Of a DNA stretch of 64,000 bases, positions 50,730 to 58,855 are shown piece by piece. Numbering within the stretch: the first letter of the stretch is position 1; the number at the start of each line of letters is the position of its first letter. The notes under the pieces are model-generated. The model was not told the origin of the DNA, searched no databases, and saw nothing but the letters and a program-made list of their open reading frames with translations. Both the position numbers and the translations under genes were made by a program. The stretch spans positions 60,815-124,814 of the forward strand of contig CAZQVB010000011.1 in the NCBI GenBank assembly GCA_964596645.1, given 5' to 3'. Origin of the DNA: CAVQEK01 sp964596645 (GTDB lineage: Bacteria > Bacteroidota > Bacteroidia > Cytophagales > Cyclobacteriaceae).

Positions 50730-52970
50730 ATGAGCATAGAAGAAAACAAACAAGAGAATCAGGAGCAGGAATCTGCAGCCGGCACACAAGCCAATCAGCC
50801 TGAATCTTCAGCAGGCAGCGCCAACGCAGCTAAAGATTCGGAAGAGAAAAAGGCTAAGGAAAAGTCTGCTGAAAAAGCAAAAAAGGTGGATTCAAAACCA
50901 GAAGATGAAGCCAAGCCTTCCAAGAAAAAACCAAAAAAGATGGTAGAGGATGAGGGTGATATTGATGAGGAAATACTAGAACTCAAAAAATCACAGTACT
51001 CCGATGATGACGACGATTTTGAAGAAGAGGAAGACGATGACGACGTACCCGTTGTACGTTCGAGTGCATCCAAACTAGCGTTCGACTGGGAAGACGAAAG
51101 TGATAAAGCGTTTGGTCAGGATTATTCCAAAGAGCAGCGCGCCGAAATGGAGCGCATGTATGAGGAGACACTCACCACAGTCACGGAGCGCGAAGTAGTG
51201 TCGGGCACCGTAGTGGGCATCACCGACCGCGACGTAATTGTAAACATCGGCTTTAAATCTGACGGACTTGTGCCCTTGAATGAATTCCGGGATAAGCAAG
51301 ACCTCAAGATCGGCGAGCAGGTGGAGGTATACCTGGAAGAGCAGGAAAATGCCCAGGGCCAACTGGTGCTTTCCAGACGGAAGGCAAAAATTGTGAAGGC
51401 CTGGGAAAACATACAGCATGCCTACGATCATGATGAAGTGATAGAAGGTTTCGTGAAGCGCCGCACCAAAGGTGGTCTCATCGTAGATATATACGGTGTA
51501 GAGGCCTTTTTGCCGGGCTCTCAGATCGACGTAAAGCCCATCCGCGACTTCGACGTATTTGTGAATAAGAAGATGGAAGTGAAGGTGGTGAAGATCAACT
51601 ACGCCAACGACAACGTAGTGGTATCGCACAAAGTGCTGATTGAGAAAGATCTGGAAAAACAAAAGGCCGAAATACTCAACAACCTGGAAAAAGGTCAGGT
51701 ACTGGAAGGCACCATCAAGAACATGACCAACTTCGGTGTGTTCATCGACCTTGGCGGTGTAGATGGCCTGTTGCACATCACCGATATATCCTGGGGCCGC
51801 ATCAACCATCCGGAAGAGGTGCTCAACCTGGATGAGAAGGTGAACATAGTGGTACTCGACTTTGACGATGACAAAAAGCGGATCTCGTTGGGTATGAAGC
51901 AGCTCACCGCACATCCGTGGGATTCGCTGTCGGAAGACATTCAGGTCGGTTCCAAGGTAAAAGGCAAGATAGTGAACGTGGCCGATTACGGTGCGTTCCT
52001 GGAGATCATGCCTGGAGTCGAAGGCCTCATCCACGTTTCAGAAATGTCGTGGTCGCAGCACCTGAGAAACCCCGCAGACTTTGTGGTAATAGGCGATGAG
52101 GTAGAAGCCGTAGTGCTTACACTAGATCGTGACGACAGAAAGATGTCGCTGGGCATAAAGCAACTCACCGAAGATCCCTGGACCAAGCAGGATCTGCTGA
52201 CCAAATATGCAGTGGGTACCAAGCATGAAGGCATCGTGCGTAACCTGACCAACTTCGGACTTTTCATAGAACTGGAAGAGGGCATCGACGGACTCGTGCA
52301 TGTATCTGACCTGAGCTGGACCAAAAAGATCAAACATCCATCGGAGTTTGTGAAGGTAGGCGATGAGCTGGAAGTACAGGTACTGGAGTTGGATGTAGAC
52401 AACCGGCGATTGGCCTTAGGGCATAAGCAGCTGGAAGAAAATCCCTGGGATACGTTCGAAACCATCTTCACGCGCGGTTCGGTGCATAAAGGCACGGTGC
52501 TCAGCAAAAATGACAAAGGTGCTGTGCTGGAGCTTCCTTATGGTATAGAAGGCTTCGCCACTATGAAAAACCTGATCAAAGAAGACGGATCGCAGATAGA
52601 AGCCGGCGAGACACTGGACTTTAAAGTGACGGAGTTTTCTAAGGAAGACAAACGCATAGTGCTGTCGCATACCGGTACGTACAAAGAGGACGAATTATTA
52701 CCCGCTGCGAAAGGCAAGAAAAAGGCTGCCGCACCAAAGAGCAACGCGATCAACAAGATAAATAAAGAAGTAGAACGCGATACGCTTGGCGACCTTGAAG
52801 CACTGTCGGCATTGAAAGAGCAAATGGAAGAGGATAAAAAATCTGACGCCAAAAAGCCTGAAGCTGGCAAAAAGAGTAAACCAGCCGAGGCCAGCACCGA
52901 CAAGGCAGAGGAGCCAAAAGCAGTTGCCGACAATGACGAAGAAGAAGACGAGGGCGAAGACGATAAGTAA
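50730..52970 (+). CDS. rpsA: 30S ribosomal protein S1 with long charged extensions
   Basis: A 746-residue RNA-binding protein. The first about 150 residues are Glu/Lys/Asp-rich and probably disordered. Six S1 (OB-fold) motifs follow at about 150-640: EREVVSGTVVGITDRDVIVN, EVIEGFVKRRTKGGLIVDIY, QVLEGTIKNMTNFGVFIDLG, KVKGKIVNVADYGAFLEI, KHEGIVRNLTNFGLFIELEE and VHKGTVLSKNDKGAVLELPY. The end (about 650-746) is again charged, finishing in DEEEDEGEDDK. It brings mRNA to the 30S subunit and is important where Shine-Dalgarno sequences are weak, as in this phylum. It is longer than E. coli S1 because of the tails. Confidence 0.95.
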   Translation: MSIEENKQENQEQESAAGTQANQPESSAGSANAAKDSEEKKAKEKSAEKAKKVDSKPEDEAKPSKKKPKKMVEDEGDIDEEILELKKSQYSDDDDDFEEEEDDDDVPVVRSSASKLAFDWEDESDKAFGQDYSKEQRAEMERMYEETLTTVTEREVVSGTVVGITDRDVIVNIGFKSDGLVPLNEFRDKQDLKIGEQVEVYLEEQENAQGQLVLSRRKAKIVKAWENIQHAYDHDEVIEGFVKRRTKGGLIVDIYGVEAFLPGSQIDVKPIRDFDVFVNKKMEVKVVKINYANDNVVVSHKVLIEKDLEKQKAEILNNLEKGQVLEGTIKNMTNFGVFIDLGGVDGLLHITDISWGRINHPEEVLNLDEKVNIVVLDFDDDKKRISLGMKQLTAHPWDSLSEDIQVGSKVKGKIVNVADYGAFLEIMPGVEGLIHVSEMSWSQHLRNPADFVVIGDEVEAVVLTLDRDDRKMSLGIKQLTEDPWTKQDLLTKYAVGTKHEGIVRNLTNFGLFIELEEGIDGLVHVSDLSWTKKIKHPSEFVKVGDELEVQVLELDVDNRRLALGHKQLEENPWDTFETIFTRGSVHKGTVLSKNDKGAVLELPYGIEGFATMKNLIKEDGSQIEAGETLDFKVTEFSKEDKRIVLSHTGTYKEDELLPAAKGKKKAAAPKSNAINKINKEVERDTLGDLEALSALKEQMEEDKKSDAKKPEAGKKSKPAEASTDKAEEPKAVADNDEEEDEGEDDK

Positions 52971-52998
52971 GCCCACTGGAAACAGTTGAGATAAATTG

Positions 52999-53029
52999 AA
53001 AAAAAAGGCGTCTGACGGCGCCTTTTTTT
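52999..53029 (+). terminator. Terminator after rpsA
   Basis: A-tract, GGCG stem, short loop and CGCC followed by TTTTTTT, starting 28 bases after the rpsA stop. Confidence 0.75.
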
Positions 53030-53095
53030 ATTGTCCTTTGTATACGACCGATGTAGTGGCTGCGAAAAATCAATGAATAAAATCCTGCGGAACTT

Positions 53096-53126
53096 TTTGT
53101 TTGAGCAGGTATACTGATTATTTTTG
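53096..53126 (+). promoter_or_regulatory. Textbook Bacteroidota promoter of tRNA-Cys
   Basis: TTTG, a 19-base spacer, then TATTTTTG, an exact fit to the -33/-7 consensus. The tRNA begins 13 bases after the -7 element. Confidence 0.8.
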
Positions 53127-53138
53127 CGACCCTAAAAT

Positions 53139-53209
53139 GGTCTCGTGGCCGAGTGGCTAGGCAGAGGTCTGCAAAACCTTTTACGGCGGTTCGAATCCGC
53201 CCGAGACCT
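53139..53209 (+). tRNA. tRNA-Cys (anticodon GCA)
   Basis: A 71-base cloverleaf. The acceptor arms GGTCTCG and CGAGACC pair over 7 bp, with discriminator T. The anticodon stem GAGGT/ACCTT holds the loop CTGCAAA with anticodon GCA, and the T arm contains GGTTCGAATCC. CCA is not encoded. The gene directly adjoins the integrase remnant and may have been its attachment site. Confidence 0.93.
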
Positions 53210-53220
53210 CGGGATTTTTC

Positions 53221-53254
53221 CGAAGGCCGTTTTCATCGCTGAAAACGGCCTTCG
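53221..53254. repeat. Perfect 14-bp inverted repeat downstream of tRNA-Cys
   Basis: CGAAGGCCGTTTTC and GAAAACGGCCTTCG are separated by 6 bases, starting 12 bases after the tRNA end. No T-tract follows, so it could be a processing/termination structure or a recombinase site of the integrated element. Confidence 0.6.
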
Positions 53255-53322
53255 TGCGTTCAGGACGGCATGCTGGTCTTGTGGAAATGTAAATATTGTT
53301 CCAACAATGTTTCAACAATTAT

Positions 53323-53553
53323 ATGGGCTATAGCTTCAAACTTCATTTTAATAAGGAGAGGGTCAAAAAAAATGGCGAAGTGAGCTTATACCTTCAGGTA
53401 ATCGTGAACCGGAGGAAGAAGGATATTGCGCTTGATGTGAGTTGGTTGATGGACAAAATTGATTTGGATAAGGCAAAATTGAGACCTCAATTCTTTCTTG
53501 CAACTAAAGAATCGTTTACTCACTGCAACGATGCATTTGAGGCACTGACGTGA
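53323..53553 (+). pseudogene. Truncated tyrosine integrase (arm-type DNA-binding domain only)
   Basis: About 76 residues from the ATG chosen here (MGYSFKLHFNKERVKKNGEV). YLQVIVNRRKKDIALDVSW is the N-terminal arm-binding domain of Bacteroidota phage/ICE-type integrases, which normally exceed 350 residues. The core-binding and catalytic parts with the Arg...Tyr residues are missing. The last about 25 residues are not family-like before the stop. It lies 113 bases after tRNA-Cys on the same strand, as integrases of tRNA-integrated elements do. It cannot catalyse recombination. Confidence 0.7.
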
Positions 53554-53829
53554 GGTTGTTATGATAATCAAGGCTGTCTGATTAGTTGGCCGAAGCATAT
53601 AAAATTAATACATCGTTGGGCGTTCACTGGCCTATAGGTGACACTACTTCGATTATCTGATGGTGAGTTCTGACCGCCAACGGCTAATCTTCTTATACCG
53701 TTTGTGGGATGCTGCTGCCCAATGTGGGCGGGCTGCATCGGGGGCTTTCAGTCCCGAAGTTTCCTGACATAAGACGCCAGTAACAATAACTAGATTCCTT
53801 GTGCCACCTTGCATTTCATTATGCATAAT
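53554..53829. other. Non-coding stretch between integrase remnant and AbiE module
   Basis: 276 bases without a supported gene. The sequence after the truncated integrase shows no similarity I can recognise to its missing part. It may be element debris. Confidence 0.5.
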
Positions 53830-54621
53830 TTAAAGTTTAGTCACTAACCTATCGAGCAACCACTCAAAAGCCTCCTCCTGGTTGTATTTCGTAGTTGGAT
53901 TAAGAAGTCCTTTCATGTCCCCTGAGAACTGTGCTGACTTTTTCTTTTGCTCCATATTTAGCAAAAATTCTTTTTGAGTGGGGGGCTTGCCCACTACGAA
54001 TTTCATGTATTCATTATAGCAGTAAATAATACTGTCATAATTAAGCTTTGTGTATTGATTGGCATAGTAGAGGTCGAACAGGTCTCTTCCTTTCTGGCGT
54101 TGGTACAATGCCCGAAGTTTAGTGCCCAAGAGTTCGTCTAAATAATAGGTAGTAATGTTGCATTGTCCTGTAAACCATTCGCTTTTCACCGAGAATGGAA
54201 ATGAGTGCCATCCTAGTAGGTTGAAGTGCTCCCGACAATTGATCTCGATCTTTAATCTCAAGCGGGTAGCTGGAGAATATTCTGAGGTGAAGCGGTACAG
54301 CAGAGTATTATTATTGGCTTTGACTTTTACCACTCTTTCCTCCTCAAAAAAGGTGATTACTTCATCAATTCGTTGCAAAAGGGGTTTGATTGGCCCTTCT
54401 TTGATTTGTACCAGATCAATATCTTCTGAATATCGAGGTGCTGGGTTCAGGTAGAGTTTGTGCAATGCAGTACCTCCACGGAATGCAAAGTTTTTACTAA
54501 GATATTCATCCGAAAAAAGTGCTACCAGTGCTCTGGATATGATCAGGTCTTGTTCGACTTGTTCGTTGGTTGTCCATGAAGCCTGGTCTTTCCATTGGGC
54601 TATGTGTGGTTTGGGAATCAC
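53830..54621 (-). CDS. abiEii: AbiEii-type nucleotidyltransferase toxin (type IV TA)
   Basis: A 263-residue protein with intact toxin motifs: FRGGTALHKLYL (about 47-58, nucleotide-binding GG.AL) and RYSEDIDLV (about 63-71, the two metal-binding Asp). Later come YYLDELLGTKLRALYQRQKG and RDLFDLYYAN, which carry the Lys and Asp of the AbiEii/AbiGii family. Such toxins add nucleotides, reportedly to tRNA acceptor ends in a related member, and stop growth or phage spread. Its start overlaps the antitoxin stop by 4 bases (ATGA). It lies behind tRNA-Cys and the integrase scar, with AT-rich codon use. Confidence 0.85.
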   Translation of the reverse strand: MIPKPHIAQWKDQASWTTNEQVEQDLIISRALVALFSDEYLSKNFAFRGGTALHKLYLNPAPRYSEDIDLVQIKEGPIKPLLQRIDEVITFFEEERVVKVKANNNTLLYRFTSEYSPATRLRLKIEINCREHFNLLGWHSFPFSVKSEWFTGQCNITTYYLDELLGTKLRALYQRQKGRDLFDLYYANQYTKLNYDSIIYCYNEYMKFVVGKPPTQKEFLLNMEQKKKSAQFSGDMKGLLNPTTKYNQEEAFEWLLDRLVTKL

Positions 54622-55409
54622 AAATCGCTTTCTATTTTAATATTTGCGTCTATTTTCCAGATATTGTTCGCTCCACCTGGCTTACTGTCTTTTTTAGGAC
54701 TCAGTAAAACGGGAAAATAGTTTCGGTTTTTCAAGTGATCCTTCAAAGGACGCGTTAATGTATTTTCTTCTAAAAACTCTAAAAGAAACCCTAACCGTTG
54801 AATTGAACTGGTATGAGGATACCATTGGAGCAAGTCCTGAATATCTTCTGTCGACATGGACTCAGCTAATTCTTCCAGTACAGCTAGAATTCTATTTAAC
54901 CCTCCCATTTTAGATTGATAATGGATGAGGTCAATAGCAGTAAGTGCGGGGGAAGAAATATTAAAAATGCCTGCATCAGATTTTCTTTGCTGAATGTTTT
55001 TCTTTGGCCATTTACTGGTGGCTGAGATGTTCAGATAGATATTTCCTTTTTTAATATCTCGAAGGTTAGGGATTTTTGTCATAAGGTAGCTCTGTTGAAT
55101 TTGTTGATGACTTGCACCATGAAAAGCAGCTGCCGAAAAAAATGCTATGTAGTAAGGCTTTCCCAAAAACTTGAAGAGCTTTTCAGAGTAGAGCTCCAGA
55201 GGAAGCTTGCCAAATGATTTGTACCTGGGGGGGAGGATCAAATAAAATCCCTGGCGAAGAGTGAGCACCTCCTTTTTTCTGGAAAGACGTACCAGTTCAT
55301 GCTTTAATGCTATATCCGATTTAGGCACCTCCAGCTTTAATTCATCCCAGGAAAATGCGTATTGTTCATAGGACAAACACTCATTCACATAATCAGCAAC
55401 GCCTTGCAT
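54618..55409 (-). CDS. abiEi: AbiEi-type antitoxin / transcriptional repressor
   Basis: A 263-residue protein. An N-terminal winged helix (about 1-65; WDELKLEVPKSDIALKHELV, LRQGFYLILPPRYKSFGKLP) binds DNA, and the C-terminal AbiEi domain (LEFLEENTLTRPLKDHLKNR and surroundings) gives antitoxin function without contacting the toxin, as defined for type IV systems. It is first in the operon and overlaps the toxin start by 4 bases. Family knowledge: AbiEi binds inverted repeats in its own promoter, but I did not identify a clear pair upstream. It appears intact. Confidence 0.85.
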   Translation of the reverse strand: MQGVADYVNECLSYEQYAFSWDELKLEVPKSDIALKHELVRLSRKKEVLTLRQGFYLILPPRYKSFGKLPLELYSEKLFKFLGKPYYIAFFSAAAFHGASHQQIQQSYLMTKIPNLRDIKKGNIYLNISATSKWPKKNIQQRKSDAGIFNISSPALTAIDLIHYQSKMGGLNRILAVLEELAESMSTEDIQDLLQWYPHTSSIQRLGFLLEFLEENTLTRPLKDHLKNRNYFPVLLSPKKDSKPGGANNIWKIDANIKIESDL

Positions 55410-55539
55410 TTATAGTAAATTTATGCGAAAAGTAGTGAAAAGTGGCAATAGATGCATACAAATACTAAATGATTTGAAGATTACTCGAACAAGGCACTGT
55501 TCGGTTGAAATTGATTGGTCTCAATGGGTAGGATAAAAA

Positions 55540-55577
55540 CAAAAAAGCCCCCAAATCGTAAGATTTAGAGGCTTTTA
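55540..55577 (-). terminator. Terminator after tRNA-Pro
   Basis: On the minus strand, AAGCCTCTAAATC and GATTTGGGGGCTT pair almost fully with a TTAC loop, followed by TTTTTG. It ends the tRNA-Ser/tRNA-Pro transcript. Confidence 0.75.
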
Positions 55578-55598
55578 CCGACATAAGTGTCAGTGATG

Positions 55599-55672
55599 TC
55601 GGGGTGGCAGGATTCGAACCTGCGACCTCCTGGTCCCAAACCAGGCGCGATACCGGGCTACGCTACACCCCG
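55599..55672 (-). tRNA. tRNA-Pro (anticodon UGG)
   Basis: A 74-base cloverleaf on the minus strand. The acceptor arms CGGGGTG/CACCCCG pair over 7 bp with discriminator A. The anticodon stem CCTGG/CCAGG holds the loop TTTGGGA with anticodon TGG. The T loop is GGTTCGAATCC. CCA is not encoded. It follows tRNA-Ser on the same strand. Confidence 0.94.
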
Positions 55673-55734
55673 ATCAATAAAATGCTCTTCGAAATACCTC
55701 CATTACCTGTGCACACTCAAAGGCTTTTTTGAAG

Positions 55735-55821
55735 CGGAGAGGGGGGGATTCGAACCCCCGGTGCGATTTCTCGCACGCATGTTTAGCAAACATGTGGTTT
55801 CAGCCACTCACCCACCTCTCC
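55735..55821 (-). tRNA. tRNA-Ser (anticodon GCU)
   Basis: An 87-base class II tRNA on the minus strand. The acceptor arms GGAGAGG/CCTCTCC pair over 7 bp with discriminator G. The anticodon stem CATGT/ACATG holds the loop TTGCTAA with anticodon GCT. The long variable arm CGTGCGAGAAATCGCAC and T arm GGGGGTTCGAATCCCCC are both clear. Confidence 0.94.
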
Positions 55822-55947
55822 GAAAAGCGATGCAAATATAGAATAAGGATCGGAACAATTAAAAATATGCTGCGCTTTAATCGCCTATTATATGGAAGAT
55901 TGTCCGGTATAAATGTAAGACCACATATGCATAACAATATTTTTCAG

Positions 55948-55955
55948 TATCTTTG
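55948..55955 (+). promoter_or_regulatory. Bacteroidota -7 element TATCTTTG upstream of the DEAD-box gene
   Basis: An exact TAnnTTTG, 23 bases before the TTG start of the helicase gene. No good -33 element is visible. Confidence 0.5.
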
Positions 55956-55978
55956 CGGCTTATTTTAAAATTCATAAT

Positions 55979-57253
55979 TTGAAAAATTTCCCTGAATTGG
56001 GCTTATCAAGCCCATTATTGAAAGTACTCCCCGAATTAGGCATTCAAAATCCAACTGAAATCCAGCTAAAAGCCATTCCGGCTCTCCTAGAAAAACCAAC
56101 CGACTTCATCGGTTTGGCACAGACAGGTACCGGCAAAACGGCCGCCTTTGGACTTCCGTTGTTGCAATTGATCCAGCCTAATGAGCGCAATGCGCAGGCT
56201 TTGGTGATCACCCCAACCCGGGAGTTAGGACAGCAAGTGGCGACACAGTTGGAGGCCTTTTCCAAGTATCTTCCAAAAATCAGTGTTCAGGTGGTATATG
56301 GCGGCAAACCCATACACCAACAAATCAAAGGTTTGCAGCGCAAACCGCAGATCATAGTAGCCACACCGGGCCGGCTTATCGATTTACTCGACCGCCGCGC
56401 CTTATCGCTGAGCAGCATCCAGACCGTGGTGCTAGACGAAGCAGATGAAATGTTGAACATGGGCTTTCAGGAACCCATCGATAAAATCCTGAAAAAGACG
56501 CCTGCTGAAAAGAAGATTTGGCTCTTCAGCGCGACCATGCCGCCGGAAATCCGGCAGATCATCAGCAAGTATATGGCCGCACCGGTAGAGGTGGCCATCG
56601 ACAGGCAGCAAGAAGTCAATGTGAACATTGATCATCAGTACATGCGCGTGAAAGGCTCTAAAAGAACTGAAGCCATTCAGCAAATTCTGGATGAATATCC
56701 CGATATGCGGGCGGTGATTTTCTGCCGCACTAAGATGGAAACGCGCAATCTGGCCAAGAGCCTGTTTCACCTGAAATATCCCGTAGATGCACTCCACGGA
56801 GATCTTACGCAAAAGCAGCGCGACAAGGTGATGCACAAGTTTAAGTCGGAGCGACTGCAGTTGCTCATTGCGACTGATGTAGCAGCGCGTGGCATAGATG
56901 TGAACAATCTCACACACGTGATCCATCACACGTTGCCCGATGATTTTCATTTTTACACCCACCGAAGCGGCCGTACCGCGCGGGCGGGCAAGAGCGGTAT
57001 TTCTTTGGCTTTGGTATCCAACAGCGACTACTCCAAGGTAAAGCAGATAGAGAAAAAGCTGAAGATATCTTTTTCCGAGTCAGACGTGATCGACGAGACA
57101 GTGGCGGAGTTTACGGCGCCTAAGGCGTCTTTTGAACGTCCCGGACATCGAGGCGAGCGAAAAAGTGGCAACAGGCGGAAGGGTGCAGGTGCCCCAACCG
57201 ATGGCAGCCGGCCCAGAAAGCGATTCAAACGCTTTCAGAAAAGCTCACGGTAA
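55979..57253 (+). CDS. DEAD-box RNA helicase
   Basis: A 424-residue ATP-dependent RNA helicase. The start is TTG (codons LKNFPELGLSSPLLKVL if read literally, Met in vivo). No ATG is available before the conserved Q-motif region (NPTEIQLKAIPALL). Motifs: AQTGTGKTAA (I), PTREL (Ia), TPGR (Ib), VLDEADEML (II, DEAD), FSATMP (III, SAT), and RGIDVNN and HRSGRTARAGKSG (V, VI). A short basic tail (GRTGERKSGNRRKGAGAP-like) follows. It resembles RhlE/DeaD-type helicases of ribosome assembly and RNA decay. Strong hairpin terminators lie directly downstream. Confidence 0.92.
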   Translation: MKNFPELGLSSPLLKVLPELGIQNPTEIQLKAIPALLEKPTDFIGLAQTGTGKTAAFGLPLLQLIQPNERNAQALVITPTRELGQQVATQLEAFSKYLPKISVQVVYGGKPIHQQIKGLQRKPQIIVATPGRLIDLLDRRALSLSSIQTVVLDEADEMLNMGFQEPIDKILKKTPAEKKIWLFSATMPPEIRQIISKYMAAPVEVAIDRQQEVNVNIDHQYMRVKGSKRTEAIQQILDEYPDMRAVIFCRTKMETRNLAKSLFHLKYPVDALHGDLTQKQRDKVMHKFKSERLQLLIATDVAARGIDVNNLTHVIHHTLPDDFHFYTHRSGRTARAGKSGISLALVSNSDYSKVKQIEKKLKISFSESDVIDETVAEFTAPKASFERPGHRGERKSGNRRKGAGAPTDGSRPRKRFKRFQKSSR

Positions 57254-57265
57254 TAAAAACAAAAA

Positions 57266-57339
57266 AGAGGCCGTCTCAGAATAACTTTTGAGACGGCCTC
57301 TTAACTTTTAAGAGACTGTGGAGACAGCCTCTTTTTTTT
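57266..57339. terminator. Two tandem, bidirectional terminators
   Basis: The first hairpin has perfect 13-bp arms (AGAGGCCGTCTCA / TGAGACGGCCTCT) with A- and T-tracts at its ends. The second (GAGACTGT / ACAGCCTC, followed by TTTTTTTT) is similar in sequence and may be a diverged copy. They separate the convergent helicase and isomerase genes. Confidence 0.85.
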
Positions 57340-57342
57340 GCC

Positions 57343-58185
57343 TTACACCATAGTGGCCAGCACTCCCTTCACATAGCCCACCGACTCAGCCAGACCAGGC
57401 AGTGGCGCATCTTCATCTTTCTCATATTCAAACGCTACTACGCCGCCATATTTTTTGTCTGTAAGCACCTTCAAAAATGCCAGTATATCAATGATGCCTC
57501 GTCCTATTTCCACTGTTTTACCTTCAGCAGCTGCTGCATCCACATCTTTCATGTGTATATCGAAAAGCCGGTCGAAGTACTGGGCAGCGGCTTCATGTGG
57601 CTCTATGCCTATGCGCTTGGTGTGCCCGATGTCCAGACAAATGCCCAGACGCTTGTCACGGTCTTTTATTTTGTCATAAATACTCTCCGGGCTTGGGTAT
57701 AGCTCATCTCCCGGCCCGTGATTGTGGATGGCCACCTTTATATCATATTCTTTTATCCTCTCTTCCGTATAGTCCAACAATTCGTGATTAGGCACACCCA
57801 CGATCATAGGCGTGCCTGCGCGCCTGGCATAAGCAAAGGCAGCGTCCACATCTTCCTTCGTTTTCATGTAGATGACGCCCACAGCGTACACCGACTGGTC
57901 CTGCGCACGAGCCTCTGCCAGCACCCTGTCTATGGTTGCTTTATCTCCTTCTATAGGCAGGTGCATGCTTTTGAGGCATAGATGATCCAGCCCTACCTGC
58001 TTGGCCATATCCAGCGTTTGGTGCACGTCAAATTTTCGTAAGGAATAAGAGGCAAGTCCCAGTTGAAGTGCATGGCGCTTGGGTGTTGCGGCGACCGCGC
58101 CGGCCAGGGTAGGGGCCATGGCAAAACCGGCAAGTACGCCTCCCGATTTTTTCAGAAATTGACGTCTATAGTTGAATGTGCTCAT
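57343..58185 (-). CDS. Secreted TIM-barrel sugar phosphate isomerase/epimerase-like protein
   Basis: About 280 residues from MSTFNYRRQFLKKSGGVLAG. A longer open start exists 42 bases upstream, but the Tat-like signal (RRQFLKKSG...GFAMAPTLAGAVAA) begins here. The TIM-barrel of the AP-endonuclease-2/xylose-isomerase-like superfamily follows: QLGLASYSLRKFDVHQTLDM, VAIHNHGPGDELYPSPESIY, LGICLDIGHTKRIG, DIHMKDVD and a late Glu (VVAFEYEKDED). These His, Asp and Glu residues would hold a metal. Tat-exported members of this family are common in Bacteroidota, and their substrates are rarely known. Confidence 0.85.
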   Translation of the reverse strand: MSTFNYRRQFLKKSGGVLAGFAMAPTLAGAVAATPKRHALQLGLASYSLRKFDVHQTLDMAKQVGLDHLCLKSMHLPIEGDKATIDRVLAEARAQDQSVYAVGVIYMKTKEDVDAAFAYARRAGTPMIVGVPNHELLDYTEERIKEYDIKVAIHNHGPGDELYPSPESIYDKIKDRDKRLGICLDIGHTKRIGIEPHEAAAQYFDRLFDIHMKDVDAAAAEGKTVEIGRGIIDILAFLKVLTDKKYGGVVAFEYEKDEDAPLPGLAESVGYVKGVLATMV

Positions 58186-58351
58186 ACTGCTATGCGTTTG
58201 TTTTTTTATATTGTTCATTTCAGACAATGCCTAAATTTAGCGTAAGAATTAAGATAATGTTTGCGAGGCACTGTAATATTACGCTGCTACCGTAGTTTAC
58301 AGAGCAATGAACGAACAGCCAATACATTATCAACTACAACAGTGATTGCAT

Positions 58352-58723
58352 ATGAAGTCGATTTTCATCCTCCTTTTCCTGTTTGTAAATGGTGCCACCT
58401 ATGGCCAGGGTTCCGGGCAACTGGAGAATCTGGCAAGAGCCATACTCACCGATATGGAAGCAGGCAATACCGAAAAAGTATACGAGCGCTTTGAAGATAA
58501 CATGAAATCGGGCATTTCGCCCAAGCACCTCAGCATACTTTGGAAAGGTATGGAAGACAGGTACGGCAAATATGAAAAGGCGGAGAAGCCGGTTCGCACT
58601 GTTGCCGGAGACGCTCAGTTCGTTTCTCAAACCTGCACTTTTGGCAATACAAAGGTCGATTTCCGGGTGAAGTTCAACAGTCAGTCTGAAATTGAAAGTC
58701 TCTTTTTTGCCCCGCCAAAGTAG
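58352..58723 (+). CDS. Small secreted DUF3887-type protein
   Basis: About 123 residues starting at MKSIFILLFLFVNGATYGQG, a clear signal peptide. The mature part (LARAILTDMEAGNTEKVYER, ISPKHLSILWKGMEDRYGKY, VDFRVKFNSQSEIESLFFAP) matches DUF3887, a cystatin/NTF2-like fold often found alone or fused to hydrolases as a binding domain. No catalytic residues are evident. It is a single gene, divergent from the isomerase. Confidence 0.75.
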   Translation: MKSIFILLFLFVNGATYGQGSGQLENLARAILTDMEAGNTEKVYERFEDNMKSGISPKHLSILWKGMEDRYGKYEKAEKPVRTVAGDAQFVSQTCTFGNTKVDFRVKFNSQSEIESLFFAPPK

Positions 58724-58808
58724 GGCGTGGTTTATAAAGGGGGCAGGCAGCACGGCAGTTAACATCAATGGCCGACACCCCGATAAGCTCGCAAAGGCAA
58801 CTGATTTT

Positions 58809-58846
58809 ATTTAAAAAAAATCCCCAGGCTGCTTAGCCCGGGGATG
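58809..58846 (-). terminator. Terminator after the GIY-YIG-like gene
   Basis: On the minus strand, CCCCGGGCT and AGCCTGGGGA pair around a short loop and are followed by TTTTTTTT. It lies about 10 bases beyond the stop. Confidence 0.7.
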
Positions 58847-58855
58847 GTGAGGCGG

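Noticed and set aside
51075..52034. 319-codon open frame on the minus strand
   Set aside because: It is the shadow of rpsA. The long frame results from codon bias in a highly expressed gene.
53600..53720. attC-like or integron-like core sequences (CGTTGGGC, GCCAACGGC)
   Set aside because: Spacing and complementarity do not form an attC site, and no IntI-type integrase is present.
55599..55821. Attachment-site duplicate of the tRNA-Cys 3' end near tRNA-Pro/tRNA-Ser
   Set aside because: The similarity is limited to the GGTTCGAATCC T-arm shared by many tRNAs. No longer repeat of the tRNA-Cys end was found.
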